A stretch of 64,000 bases of DNA from Acidianus ambivalens (GCF_009729015.1 NZ_CP045482.1:62001-126000), one strand, 5' to 3'. Counted from the first letter of the stretch, positions 9,911 to 21,442 are shown. The notes: a model not told the origin generated them from the sequence alone. Program-made: numbers and translations.

Positions 9911-11009
9911 TTTCAATCACCTTTTTAAATTTATCAAATACCCAAGTTACATCCCAAGGGCCAGGTCTAGCCTCTGGGTGAAATTGGGTAGTAATTATAG
10001 GCAATTTATTATGTATCATTCCTTCAACTACTCCATCATCCGGATTATAGAACCAGACTTTCATATCCTTTGGAACATCCTCCTTGAACACTCCATAACC
10101 GTGATTATGCGTTGTAATGTAACATTTATTATCAGTAACATCTATGACGGGCTTATTTATTGCTCTATGGCCATATTTCATTTTCCTAACATTTCCCCCT
10201 AAAGCTAAGGAAGTGATTTGGTGACCTAAACAAATTCCCATTATAGGAACTTTATATTCTACAATGTCCTTGTAAGTTTTTATCAGCCCTTGGAGTAATT
10301 TTGGATTTCCTGGGCCATTACCAAATACCACGCCTTGAGGAGAATAATCCATAATTTGATTTGCAGTAAAATTGCATGGTACTCTTACTACAGTATATCC
10401 TCTAGAGTTTAGCTGATAGAGTATGCCATGTTTTATTCCGCAGTCTACAAGAACTATTATTCCTTTTCCACTACCTTGATGAATTATAGGAGATTTAGGC
10501 GAAGTGAATTGAGTAAAGTCTATTTCATCATATTTCTTTTCCAGGTATTTCTTTGGGTCATCTAATTCTATTCCAGAAGATATTACACCCATCATTACGC
10601 CCTTATTCCTAACCTTCTTTACTAGCATTCTTGTATCAACGTCTGAAACTCCAGGAACTCCTTCAGATTTTAACCAGTCGTGAAGGGACATTTGCGAATT
10701 CCACTTATATGGATCTGTCTCCTCTGCAACTACTAAACCTTCAACTTGTATTCTCTCAGACTCAAAATTCCTTAAAATTCCGTTTTCTACTATGGGTTTA
10801 GGAATTCCGTAATTGCCTACTAGCGGATGTGTAATTACTAATATTTGTCCTCTATAAGATGGGTCTGTTAAACTCTCTGGATAACCATTCATTGAAGTAG
10901 TAAAAACTACTTCACCTGCCCTTATTCCCTTAGCTCCAAATCCGCAGCCTTCAATGAGAGTTCCATCTTCAAGGTAGATATATCCTTTATAGCCCCTCTT
11001 GCAAATCAT
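9897..11009 (-). CDS. carA: Carbamoyl-phosphate synthase small (glutaminase) subunit
   Basis: About 370 residues. The N-terminal CPSase small-chain domain (YLEDGTLIEGCGFG, then TSMNGYPESLTDPSYRGQI) precedes a class I glutamine amidotransferase domain with the nucleophile elbow GICLGHQ and the His-Glu pair in FHPEA. It supplies ammonia to CarB. ATG 11009 is preferred over the TTG two codons earlier because of a GGCGA sequence six bases before it. It overlaps argH by 23 bases and carB by 14, as in a translationally coupled operon. Confidence 0.95.
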   Translation of the reverse strand: MICKRGYKGYIYLEDGTLIEGCGFGAKGIRAGEVVFTTSMNGYPESLTDPSYRGQILVITHPLVGNYGIPKPIVENGILRNFESERIQVEGLVVAEETDPYKWNSQMSLHDWLKSEGVPGVSDVDTRMLVKKVRNKGVMMGVISSGIELDDPKKYLEKKYDEIDFTQFTSPKSPIIHQGSGKGIIVLVDCGIKHGILYQLNSRGYTVVRVPCNFTANQIMDYSPQGVVFGNGPGNPKLLQGLIKTYKDIVEYKVPIMGICLGHQITSLALGGNVRKMKYGHRAINKPVIDVTDNKCYITTHNHGYGVFKEDVPKDMKVWFYNPDDGVVEGMIHNKLPIITTQFHPEARPGPWDVTWVFDKFKKVIESGRP

Positions 11010-12324
11010 TTTCAATCGCCTTTAATTGGGATATTTTATTTGAAATTTTTGTCTTGAATTCATTTAATCTCATTTTATTTTCCTCAATTCTATCTTTTGC
11101 CTTCTTAATATCATTTTTAAGCATTTCAGGATTTGGAGATCCTTCAGTTTTCTTTAAATTTATAGATTCTTTGAAACTTATTGAAGGAGTAAAGGTGCCC
11201 TTCATAACTTTAGAGGAGACTTCAAAATAAGCTTTTCTGTAAGGAATACCTTGCAAAGAAATGCTCTCTGCTTCGTCAGTAGCTAACATTGAATTATCGA
11301 GACTACCTGGTAAAACTTCAATGTTCTCAAATAGAGATTTCATGACATAGAGAGAATTCTTTACATAATCGAAGGAATACCAATAATATTTGTTCATTTC
11401 CTGTATATCTAAATCATAGCCTGAAGGTAATCCCTTATATATTGATGATAAAGATGTGAAGAAGCCTATTAATTCTCCTGCCTTGGCTCTCATTATTTCC
11501 ATAGTTACCGGATTCCTTTTCTGTGGCATTAAACTACTAGTACTTACTTGATTGTCTGGAAGTTTAACTAATTTCATTGAGGAGAATATTATCATATCTT
11601 CCGCAATCCTGCTCAGTATTAAACTTAGGATTACCATACTACTTACAGACGAAATTAAGTCTATTCTTGAAGATGATGCCGAAATAGTGTTAGTTATTAT
11701 ATCATCAAAACCTAGCATTTCTGATTCTCTTTCTCTATTTATATTTACAGTACTTCCAACAATTGCTCCGCTACCTAATGGAGACCTATTTACTAGCTTC
11801 AAGTTTGAAAATATTATTTCCCAAGCTGAGTAAAGCTCTTCTTCTATATAGCTCAAATAATGCCCAAAAGTTGTAGGTTGTGCAGGTTGCAAGTGGGTAA
11901 AAGCTGGAAATATAACGTCAAGAAATTGCTCAGCCTTATTTAATAGGACTTCCCTTAATTTTATTATTTCATCTAGTATTGAAAGCAATTCTTCTCTGGC
12001 TTTCAACCTTAATGCAGTTGCTACGTGATCGTTTCTACTTCTACCTAATCCTATCCATCCCCCTTCTTCTCCAACTTTCTTTATTATATAATCCTCTAAT
12101 GCCTCGTGGACGTCTTCATAACCGCTTGGAATTTCCTTAAAATCATTTATAGCAGAGATTATTTTTCCAGCTATTTCTTTACTTATTATCTTATTCAAAT
12201 AAAGTTCTATTACATGAGCTTTCATCGTTAACTTTACTTCCTCCATTATCTCTTTATCGGAATCTATGGAGGAAGTAAAAGAGATAACTTCGTCTCCTGA
12301 AGAGCCCCATTTCCTATAAAGCAT
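10987..12324 (-). CDS. argH: Argininosuccinate lyase
   Basis: A 445-residue fumarase/aspartase-superfamily enzyme that cleaves argininosuccinate to arginine and fumarate, the last step of arginine synthesis. Family segments visible are GLGRSRNDHVATALRL, HLQPAQPTTFGHYL, SPLGSGAI and the signature loop SSLMPQKRNP. The ATG overlaps the argG stop as TAATG. It is followed by carA with an overlap. Confidence 0.95.
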   Translation of the reverse strand: MLYRKWGSSGDEVISFTSSIDSDKEIMEEVKLTMKAHVIELYLNKIISKEIAGKIISAINDFKEIPSGYEDVHEALEDYIIKKVGEEGGWIGLGRSRNDHVATALRLKAREELLSILDEIIKLREVLLNKAEQFLDVIFPAFTHLQPAQPTTFGHYLSYIEEELYSAWEIIFSNLKLVNRSPLGSGAIVGSTVNINRERESEMLGFDDIITNTISASSSRIDLISSVSSMVILSLILSRIAEDMIIFSSMKLVKLPDNQVSTSSLMPQKRNPVTMEIMRAKAGELIGFFTSLSSIYKGLPSGYDLDIQEMNKYYWYSFDYVKNSLYVMKSLFENIEVLPGSLDNSMLATDEAESISLQGIPYRKAYFEVSSKVMKGTFTPSISFKESINLKKTEGSPNPEMLKNDIKKAKDRIEENKMRLNEFKTKISNKISQLKAIENDLQEGL

Positions 12325-13502
12325 TACGAACTCCTCACCTTCCTAGCTAATAGCGAATGCATTCCCCAAATTTCTATGAATCCCTTAGCCATCTCTTCCG
12401 TAGGATACCATCCCTTATTATATGATGCAATCTTATCTGAGTAAGGAGAATAAGGAGAATTCCTACCTAATATTCTTAGACCGTTTTCTCCAATCTCCAC
12501 TTCCACTTCTCCAGTAACCCAATTATTCATATCAACTCCAACTTTTTGTAATGTTTCCCTCAAGGGTTCGTACCATAAACCTTGATAAACTAAGTCGCTC
12601 CATTGAGAATCTATGCTTTTCTTAAACCTAAGCTCTAATGGAGTGTAAACGGTTTTTTCCAAATCCTTATGAGCATAAATTAAACAAAGAGCTGCTGGTG
12701 CTTCGTAAACTTCCCTGGATTTAAATCCTACAACCCTATTTTCTAAGTGATCTACTCTTCCAAAGCCTAAGCTTCCAGCGATCTTATTTAGGTTATCTAT
12801 TAAGTTAAGCAGAGGCATTTTTTCTCCGTTTAATGCAACCGGCACTCCTTTCTCAAAAGTTATGATGATTTTCTCTTTATTTTTTGTCGATGTTTTTCTT
12901 GTCAATTCAAATGCGTCTTCTGGGACTTCCTTTGAAGGGTCTTCAATTATGTCGCCTTCAATGCTTCTGCCCCATAGATTCTCATCTATGCTATATTTAC
13001 TGCTCTCTTCTTTTATCGGAATTCCGTGTTCTTTAGCATATTTGATTTCTGTTTCCCTAGTCATATCCCAACTTCTTGCAGGTGTTATTATTTTCGCGTC
13101 TGGCATGTGCGCCTTAATTGCTAAATCAAACCTTACTTGATCGTTACCTTTAGACGTTGAACCATGCGCTACATATTCTGTTCCTTCTTTTTTAGCTATT
13201 TCTACAACTTTTTCGGCTATTAAAGGCCTTGCTAAAGCTGTTGATAATGGGTAAACATCTTCATAAAGTCCATTCATTATGATATCATATTTCACGAATT
13301 TTTCTACAAATTCTTCTTTAGCATCTATTGTATAATGCTTAGATGAACCAGCAATGTAAGCTCTTTCTTCTAATTTTTTAAAATCCTCTTTCTGCCCTAC
13401 ATCAACGCTTACTGTTATTACATCAGCTTGATACTTTTCCTTAAGCCATCTTATAGATACTGTAGTATCTAACCCTCCCGAGTAAGCTAAAACTATTTTC
13501 AT
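12324..13502 (-). CDS. argG: Argininosuccinate synthase
   Basis: 392 residues, the family's usual length, starting MKIVLAYSGGLDTTVSI with the N-type ATP-pyrophosphatase P-loop SGGLDT. It joins citrulline and aspartate using ATP. The open frame continues 31 codons upstream, but that stretch is non-homologous and lies within the promoter, so ATG 13502 is the start. A TATA-like element at 13527-13534 is about 28 bases upstream. It is the first gene of the argGH-carAB-argX operon. Confidence 0.95.
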   Translation of the reverse strand: MKIVLAYSGGLDTTVSIRWLKEKYQADVITVSVDVGQKEDFKKLEERAYIAGSSKHYTIDAKEEFVEKFVKYDIIMNGLYEDVYPLSTALARPLIAEKVVEIAKKEGTEYVAHGSTSKGNDQVRFDLAIKAHMPDAKIITPARSWDMTRETEIKYAKEHGIPIKEESSKYSIDENLWGRSIEGDIIEDPSKEVPEDAFELTRKTSTKNKEKIIITFEKGVPVALNGEKMPLLNLIDNLNKIAGSLGFGRVDHLENRVVGFKSREVYEAPAALCLIYAHKDLEKTVYTPLELRFKKSIDSQWSDLVYQGLWYEPLRETLQKVGVDMNNWVTGEVEVEIGENGLRILGRNSPYSPYSDKIASYNKGWYPTEEMAKGFIEIWGMHSLLARKVRSS

Positions 13503-13526
13503 TTCAAGAAAACGGGTTACATTAGA

Positions 13527-13534
13527 GTTAAAAG
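13527..13534 (-). promoter_or_regulatory. TATA element of the argG operon
   Basis: CTTTTAAC on the minus strand, centred about 28 bases before the argG ATG. This is the position expected for a leaderless archaeal transcript and supports start 13502 over the longer open frame. Confidence 0.5.
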
Positions 13535-13625
13535 CTATGAAGATAATGAAAATAACGTATTTCTCTATAGAGGTAATGTTGAAGGATTGCCTCAAAAATC
13601 TCTATATATAGACTTAACTAAACTT

Positions 13626-13784
13626 TTATGAGATTTTACCAAGCTTCTTAGTTAAATAGAATTTTAGTGCTTCTTTTATAAATTCTGTTCGGTTATCAAA
13701 GCCTAATTCTTTATATTTTTTATCAACTTCCCTTACTAGCTCTTCTTTTAATCTTACACTAATAACTTTCCTCATTATAATCAT
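13626..13784 (-). CDS. Small ribbon-helix-helix (CopG/MetJ-Arc type) DNA-binding protein
   Basis: A 52-residue reading frame (49 if started at the second ATG, 13775). It reads a beta strand (MRKVISVRLKEELVREVD) followed by two helices around GFDNRTEFIKEALKFYL, the classic ribbon-helix-helix layout. It is probably a dimeric transcription factor. An A/T element at 13802-13813 lies about 24 bases upstream of ATG 13784, which suggests leaderless transcription. It sits directly downstream of the argG promoter region and before the zinc-finger gene; targets are unknown. Confidence 0.75.
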   Translation of the reverse strand: MIIMRKVISVRLKEELVREVDKKYKELGFDNRTEFIKEALKFYLTKKLGKIS

Positions 13785-13875
13785 TTTATCAAGAATTCCA
13801 AGGTAATAAAAAAGGCTTTAGGTTTGATAAAAGGGGAATCAAAATAAATAGATCTTAAAATAAAATTGCTTCAGT

Positions 13876-14325
<450 letters not shown>

Positions 14326-14354
14326 ATGTATAGTCACCAGACAAAGCATTATGA

Positions 14355-15345
<991 letters not shown>

Positions 15346-15352
<7 letters not shown>

Positions 15353-16776
15353 AACCCACCATTAGGAGACCAGTCAGCAGAAACCCCTAAAATTCCGTGT
15401 TTTTCTCTATTCTTATAGGCATATCTAACTATCTCCGCCTTCTCCACCATATCGTTTATAGTTCTGCCTATATCAGTTCTGTAAATTATTTTCCTATCGC
15501 TCGAAATATACGTCATACACTCGTCAAGCTTTTTACTTGCCTCATCAAAATCTCCAAAGGCTACTAGTTCTAAGGCTCTAGAACCTTGAGCTATTAATTC
15601 GTTTCCTTCAAGAGCAATAGAGCCAAAGTATAATATACATCCTTTTTCCTTTATTTTTTGTAAATCTACATAGAATTTTTGGCCTTTAGCTAAAGATTTA
15701 TTTAGAGGATATCCATAAGGTGCAATAGCTCTAACTACACTGGGTTCTTCAACGAGATCAATTTTTGCCTTAGATAATTTACCTTCAGCCATTAGTTCTA
15801 AAATTTCACCGAAATTCTTTATCCTAGGAATTATTGCTGAAGCCTCTGGATCCCCTAATCTAGAATAATACTCAATAATTGTAGGACCCCACAAATCTGT
15901 CAGCATCATTTGTCCAGATAAGAATCCTTTATATTTCTCTCCGGTTTCCTTTTCTATTGCTTCTGCAGTCATCTTGACAATGTTGAAACTCCTCTCGTAC
16001 TCTTCTTCATTTATAAATGGAAGTAAATTCTTAGGACCAGATATTGAGCCCATTCCTCCGGTTTCTGGACCTATCCCATCTTGATAGGCGTGTTTATAAT
16101 CTTGAGCCAAAGGTAAGGGCAAGTAAGAACTGCCGTCAGTTAAAACATGGAGAGTGTATTCGGGCCCGTCTACTCTTTCCTCAATTATGATTTTAACCTC
16201 ATCGTCTGCTACGTATTTGCCAATTTCATCAACACTCTTGCTCAATGCCTGCCTTTTCTCATTAGATAAGTAAGCTTGAATGTCTGCTACTACCTTTACT
16301 CCCTTTCCTCCTACTTGCTCTGAAGGCTTTATTGCTACAGAACCTCCATAATCTAGAATAAATTTTGCTGCTTCAGCTAGATTTGAGAAAGATTTGAATC
16401 TTAACCTACCAGGGATTTTATATTTCCACATTAACTGCCTCATCCAAACCTTAGATTTTTCAACCATAGCATCTTTATCAATTGGACCTACAACTGGAAT
16501 TCCTTCTTCATAAAATGCATTAGAGACTCCATGAAATAACGGATCTTCTGGCCCTATTACGCCGAAATCTGGGTTAACTTGTTTTATTATCTCTTTTACA
16601 AAGTCCTTAGAATTAATATTTCCTACGAAGTACTTCCCTCCTGTCCTTTCAACTACATTTTTTATTCCAGGATTTATGAAAGATGAAATTGCAAATACCT
16701 TGTTATTCGATAAGGCTTCTGCTAAGGCGTTCTCTCTAGCGCCATCGCCTATTAGAAGTACTTTCTTCTCATTCAT
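15346..16776 (-). CDS. purD: Phosphoribosylamine--glycine ligase (GAR synthetase)
   Basis: A 476-residue ATP-grasp enzyme joining phosphoribosylamine and glycine. The N-terminal preATP-grasp domain starts KKVLLIGDGARENALAEAL, and the ATP-grasp core includes AIKPSEQVGGKGVKVV and the DPEASAIIPRI segment. It is longer than the usual 420-430 residues of bacterial PurD, with extra sequence near the C-terminus. GGTGA is five bases before the ATG. It sits directly downstream of the PurF paralogue, which would supply or regulate its substrate. Confidence 0.92.
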
Positions 16777-17982
16777 TTAAATCACCTTAGGATAGGAATT
16801 TAACATGCAACCTAAGCATAGTTGTTTACTTCCTATGACCTTGTAAAGGCCATCTATACTTAACCAATAAATCGAATCCGCTCCTAAAACTTTAGCTATC
16901 TCTTCCTCACTTAGGTTTGCAGCTATCAATTCAGAAGATTGAGGAACTTCTACACCATATGGACAGTAGGAAATTAATTTAGGGCTTCCTATAAGTACGT
17001 GAACTTCTTTAGCACCCATCTTTCTTAGGCTAAATATAGTGTTCTTTAGAGTTGTTCCTGTAACCATAGAATCATCGATTAATATTACTCTTTTACCAAA
17101 TACTGCCGATTTTATAACATTAAGTTTTAGCTGTACTCCTACTATTTTCATAAAATCGTTAGAGGCTAGCATTGTCCTTATCGGACTTCCAGTTCTTGTA
17201 AACCCTAGGTCTAACGGTATTCCGGTAACTCTGGAGTAGCCTATCGCAAAAGGAATTGCAGTGTCTGGAACTCCTATTACTGTATCGGCATCTATTGGCT
17301 TCTCTCTTGCAAGTTCTTCACCAATTCTTATCCTTAATTCGTAGATCGATTTCTCATTTACGAAACTGTCAATTCTAGCTTGGTAAATATATTCTATTGA
17401 ACAGTAGCTCTTTTTAGGTTCTTTCAATTTCTTACTTTCTATATTATATTTATCAAGAATTATCATTTCGCCCGGATTTATTTCTCTCCTAAATTCCCCT
17501 CCTATAACGCTCATTGCAGTCATTTCAGATGCTACAATTGCCATATCAAAACCAAAACCACCTATTGCTAAAGGCTTAAGACCACTTTCATCGCGGTATG
17601 CTATTATCTTACCTTCTGATGTTAGTGCAATTAAAGAGAACGCTCCTCTTACGTCTTTTAAATCCTCAGGACTTGACAATACTTTTTCTGCAATTATTTT
17701 AGGATCTTCTTTTATTACTCCATCTATGACCAAAGCAACGTCGTCAAAAACTATCGGGTATCCTTCTTTACTTCCAGTGTAACCTATTCCCGCCCATCCG
17801 TGTTCGTTAATTTCTATATCTTCTGGAGGAGAAGAGAAATGACCAGATGAGATTTTATCATTAAGTATAGCATATCCGGAACTAGAATAGCCTCTATGCT
17901 GTAACCCCATTAAGGAGTATTTCATAAATTTCGAGATATTCCAAATTTTATCAAATGCCAAAATTCCTACTATACCTGCCAC
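16777..17982 (-). CDS. PurF paralogue with inactive glutaminase domain
   Basis: About 401 residues, homologous throughout to amidophosphoribosyltransferase. The glutaminase catalytic residues are gone: the N-terminal cysteine is alanine (MAGIVG if started at GTG 17982), the HVRYST segment of PurF is replaced by GIGYTG, and the FNG oxyanion motif by VIDG. The phosphoribosyltransferase half keeps the PRPP loop ILIDDSMVTGTT, and all four Fe-S-type cysteines (YCSIEY, SYCPYG, LCLGC) remain. GGTGA, which spans the purF stop, is spaced for GTG 17982. It is perhaps a regulatory or structural partner of PurF; the function is inferred. Confidence 0.85.
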   Translation of the reverse strand: MAGIVGILAFDKIWNISKFMKYSLMGLQHRGYSSSGYAILNDKISSGHFSSPPEDIEINEHGWAGIGYTGSKEGYPIVFDDVALVIDGVIKEDPKIIAEKVLSSPEDLKDVRGAFSLIALTSEGKIIAYRDESGLKPLAIGGFGFDMAIVASEMTAMSVIGGEFRREINPGEMIILDKYNIESKKLKEPKKSYCSIEYIYQARIDSFVNEKSIYELRIRIGEELAREKPIDADTVIGVPDTAIPFAIGYSRVTGIPLDLGFTRTGSPIRTMLASNDFMKIVGVQLKLNVIKSAVFGKRVILIDDSMVTGTTLKNTIFSLRKMGAKEVHVLIGSPKLISYCPYGVEVPQSSELIAANLSEEEIAKVLGADSIYWLSIDGLYKVIGSKQLCLGCMLNSYPKVI

Positions 17983-17987
17983 TTTTA

Positions 17988-19334
17988 TCACCTATTAAAT
18001 ACACTTTCCATAACTTGTAAGGAATAGTTTCTCTTAAGAGGATATATACCAGTAAAGCAGGCAGTACATAAGCTATCTCTACCTATTGCCTGCTTCATTT
18101 CGTCTACGGTTAGGTACTCTATGCTATCAGCTCCTAGAATTTTGGCAATTTCATTTTCATTTTTATTTGAGGCTATCAACTCACTCCTACTCGGGAAATC
18201 AATCCCCATATAACAAGGATATTTTATCATAGGAGAACCAACTCTCACGTGAATCTCCTTTGCACCAGAATTTCTTAATAACATGATTATTCTCTTCATA
18301 GTATTACCCCTAACTATTGAATCGTCTATAAGGACAATTCTCTTACCTTTAACTGCATCTTCTACAATTCCAAACTTTTCCTCAAGTACGGATTTCCTCT
18401 TATCGTTAGTAGGCATAATAAATGACCTTTTAGACACTATAGTCCTTATTAAGGCCTCTTCTAACGGAATTTTGCTCTCCCTTGAATAACCAATAGCAAT
18501 AGGCCTAGATGACTCAGGGACCGGAACTACGATATCGGCTTTAGCAGGATGATTTTTAGCTAGAATCTCCCCAAGCCTTATTCTCGACATATAAACTGAA
18601 ACTCCGTCAATTTTACTATCAGCTCTTGAAAAGTAAATATATTCAAATGCACAAGTATGGAAACTTGTAGATGGAACTTTATCGCTTAAAATTTTACCGT
18701 CAGGATTAACTAGAATTATTTCTCCAGGCAAGACGTCCTTGATCACTTTTCCTCCTAGTTGTTTTATTGCGGAATCTTCCGAAGAGAAAACTATGCTTTC
18801 CCCAATTTTGCCCATGACTAGCGGTCTGAAGCCTTTAGGATCTCTAACTGCTAAAACCCTTTTTTTATCATCTAAAATAACCATTGAGTATGCACCATCT
18901 GCTATATCCATAAAATGCTTTACAGCATATACAATATCCTTACCTTCTTTAATATCCTTAGATAGGAAATCTAGAATGAACTCGGTGTCAGTAGAATAAT
19001 TTCCAAACTCAAAATAATTTGCAATTGTCCCATTAAATGCTATAGAAAGTTTCTCATTGTTTAGAGGCTGTGCCTCCTGTAAAGTAGTTTTACCGGTAGT
19101 AGAATATCTTACATGTCCTATGCTAAATTTCGATTTAATCTGTAAAACTTCCTTCTCATTTAATGCCTCCTCTACAAGGCCTAAGCCTTTTATAGTCTTA
19201 ATTCCATCTTCTACGTAAGATATTCCTGCAGATTCTTGGCCTCTATGTTGTAACAATTTAAGTCCCTCATAGGTATATTTTACAGAATTCTCTCCTATGG
19301 TGGCAAATATTCCGCAGTGTTCCTTAATTTTCAT
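17988..19334 (-). CDS. purF: Amidophosphoribosyltransferase (glutamine PRPP amidotransferase)
   Basis: 448 residues. A six-residue propeptide (MKIKEH) precedes the catalytic cysteine of CGIFATIG. The glutaminase site is intact (HVRYSTTG, FNGTIAN, TDTEF) and the PRPP loop reads IVLIDDSIVRGNT. Four cysteines at the positions of the Bacillus-type Fe-S cluster are present (HTCAFEY, YPCYMG, LCTAC). It catalyses the first committed purine step, PRPP plus glutamine to phosphoribosylamine. A GGAGG-like site precedes the ATG. It is immediately followed by its inactive paralogue. Confidence 0.95.
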   Translation of the reverse strand: MKIKEHCGIFATIGENSVKYTYEGLKLLQHRGQESAGISYVEDGIKTIKGLGLVEEALNEKEVLQIKSKFSIGHVRYSTTGKTTLQEAQPLNNEKLSIAFNGTIANYFEFGNYSTDTEFILDFLSKDIKEGKDIVYAVKHFMDIADGAYSMVILDDKKRVLAVRDPKGFRPLVMGKIGESIVFSSEDSAIKQLGGKVIKDVLPGEIILVNPDGKILSDKVPSTSFHTCAFEYIYFSRADSKIDGVSVYMSRIRLGEILAKNHPAKADIVVPVPESSRPIAIGYSRESKIPLEEALIRTIVSKRSFIMPTNDKRKSVLEEKFGIVEDAVKGKRIVLIDDSIVRGNTMKRIIMLLRNSGAKEIHVRVGSPMIKYPCYMGIDFPSRSELIASNKNENEIAKILGADSIEYLTVDEMKQAIGRDSLCTACFTGIYPLKRNYSLQVMESVFNR

Positions 19335-21442
19335 AATCTCGCCTCCAAATAATTGTTATAAATATCTATTTCCTTGGATAAATCATAATAATCTGAATCA
19401 ATATAAATTCCAGATCCTTTAGTAACTTTGCCAACTACTCTAGCAATAGTTCCTTTCTTTTCAGCAAGTCTCGTAAAGAATTGTGAATCATTAGTTAGTA
19501 CTACAAACCTTCCTCCATTCTCTGAAAATAACTTTGAGTAGATGTCTTCAGCGGTAGTAATGGCATCTGTTGAAATTGAAACTGAATATCCCTTAGTTAT
19601 TATACTCCATAAAGCTCCTATTAATCCTCCCTTAGAAATGTCTTTTGCATAAGTGATCTTTCCTTCATGTATTCCTTGTATAACGATTTCACTCGAAATT
19701 AAATCTTCAGAAAGTCTAGCTTTAGGTAATTTACCATATTGTCCAAAAATCTTAGTAAATAGTGAAGCTCTCATTTCATCCCTAGTAATCCCTATAAGAA
19801 CTATATCCAGACCCTCCTCTATTGAAGGCCTAAAAGGTTTATCTGAAAGGCCTGCCATGACTATCAATGGTGTTGGTTTTATAGGTTCACCTTTACTATT
19901 CTCATTATAAAATGATACCTTACCACCTACTATTGGAATATTAAAGAATCTAGCTGCCTCAGAAATTCCTCTAATAGCTTCAACGAATTTTGCATAAACC
20001 TTTGGTTTTTTAGGATCTCCAAATTGCAAATGGTCTACGGCAGCTACTCCTCTAGCTCCAACAGTAGCTAAATTTCTATAAGCTTCTGCAAATATAGCTT
20101 TGCCGCATTCGTAAGAATCCTCAACGCATAAGTCAGGATTTGCATCACCTTTTATTGCAAGGAATTTACCGTTAGGGAGGAGTAATAATGAAGAATCCGC
20201 CTCTCCAGGCTTTATAACAGTAGAAGTACCAACTTCGTAATCGAATTGAGAATAGGCCCATTCCTTACTTACTAAATCTTCAGAAGTAACTATACTCCTT
20301 ATAGCATCCTCTATTCTTACGTTAGGTTTTTCACCAGTTTTTTGTTCTCCATTTTCTTTCATATTCCATATATAAATTGGTGGAGAGAGTAATAATGACG
20401 AAGGAAGCGAAACTACCTCTTTCCCTTCATAAAGGAATTTTATCTTAGGTTCTTCGATAATTTCACCTATAACTGCACATGGATATTCATAGTATTCAAA
20501 GGCTTTACATACTTCTTTCACGTTTTCATCCTTTACAGCATAAAGCATTCTTTCTTGAGTTTCAGATATTATTATATCTACAGGTTTCATTCCTTTTACC
20601 CTAAGAGGCACTTTATCTAAGTTTACTATTGCCCCTAGCCCATTAGCCATCTCAGTGACTGCTACTGCTAATCCTCCTCCTCCAAGGTCCTTTATTGCTT
20701 CAACTTTGTCCGCTATTTCAAGAGTTACGTCTAGGATTATCTTTCCTGCAAAAGGATCAGCTATTTGAACAGCACCTATTTCGTCCTCTCCACTTAGCTT
20801 TCTGGAAGCAAAGGAAGCTCCACCTAAGCCGTCTATTCCAGTCAAACCAGCCAAAACTAACTTTAAGCCTGGCCTTTTAACAACGCTAGGTATAATTTTA
20901 TCCTTTCTTACTATCCCTACGCAAGCAACGTCAACTAATGGATTATCAGTATAGGAATCATCAAAGGAAAGTTCTCCTCCAACTACTGGTACTCCTATAC
21001 TATTTCCGTAAAATCCTATACCGCTTATTATACCTTTTAATAACCATCTATTTCTTTCATGCCTTAAACTTCCTACTCTTATCATATCTAATAACGCTAT
21101 AGGTCTTGCTCCCTTACTTATTATGTCTCTAATTATTCCTCCTACTCCTGTAGCTGCACCATTAAATGGGTCAATTGCCGAAGGATGATTATGACTTTCA
21201 ACCTTCATTACAATTGCATAGCCATCTCCAATATCCACTGCACCTGCATCTTGCCAATCTTCTATTCCCATAACGACATTTGGACCTTCGCTTGGCAAAC
21301 TTCTTAGGAACACCTTAGACGATTTATAAGAACAATGCTCAGACCATAATGCGTCAATTACTTTTAATTCTTCTTCCTTTGGTTCCCTTTTTAATTCCTT
21401 TTTAATTAATTCTAGTTCATAAGATGAAAGGGATATGGTCAT
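19331..21442 (-). CDS. purL: Phosphoribosylformylglycinamidine synthase subunit PurL
   Basis: A 703-residue small-type PurL that works with separate PurQ and PurS subunits. It has two PurM-like halves; recognisable segments are LWSEHCSYKSSKVFL, VMKVESHNHPSAIDPFNGAATG, KDLGGGGLAVAV and VGGKVSFYNEN. It converts FGAR to FGAM using ammonia from PurQ and ATP. It overlaps purQ and purF by 4 bases each. Confidence 0.95.
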   Translation of the reverse strand: MTISLSSYELELIKKELKREPKEEELKVIDALWSEHCSYKSSKVFLRSLPSEGPNVVMGIEDWQDAGAVDIGDGYAIVMKVESHNHPSAIDPFNGAATGVGGIIRDIISKGARPIALLDMIRVGSLRHERNRWLLKGIISGIGFYGNSIGVPVVGGELSFDDSYTDNPLVDVACVGIVRKDKIIPSVVKRPGLKLVLAGLTGIDGLGGASFASRKLSGEDEIGAVQIADPFAGKIILDVTLEIADKVEAIKDLGGGGLAVAVTEMANGLGAIVNLDKVPLRVKGMKPVDIIISETQERMLYAVKDENVKEVCKAFEYYEYPCAVIGEIIEEPKIKFLYEGKEVVSLPSSLLLSPPIYIWNMKENGEQKTGEKPNVRIEDAIRSIVTSEDLVSKEWAYSQFDYEVGTSTVIKPGEADSSLLLLPNGKFLAIKGDANPDLCVEDSYECGKAIFAEAYRNLATVGARGVAAVDHLQFGDPKKPKVYAKFVEAIRGISEAARFFNIPIVGGKVSFYNENSKGEPIKPTPLIVMAGLSDKPFRPSIEEGLDIVLIGITRDEMRASLFTKIFGQYGKLPKARLSEDLISSEIVIQGIHEGKITYAKDISKGGLIGALWSIITKGYSVSISTDAITTAEDIYSKLFSENGGRFVVLTNDSQFFTRLAEKKGTIARVVGKVTKGSGIYIDSDYYDLSKEIDIYNNYLEARL

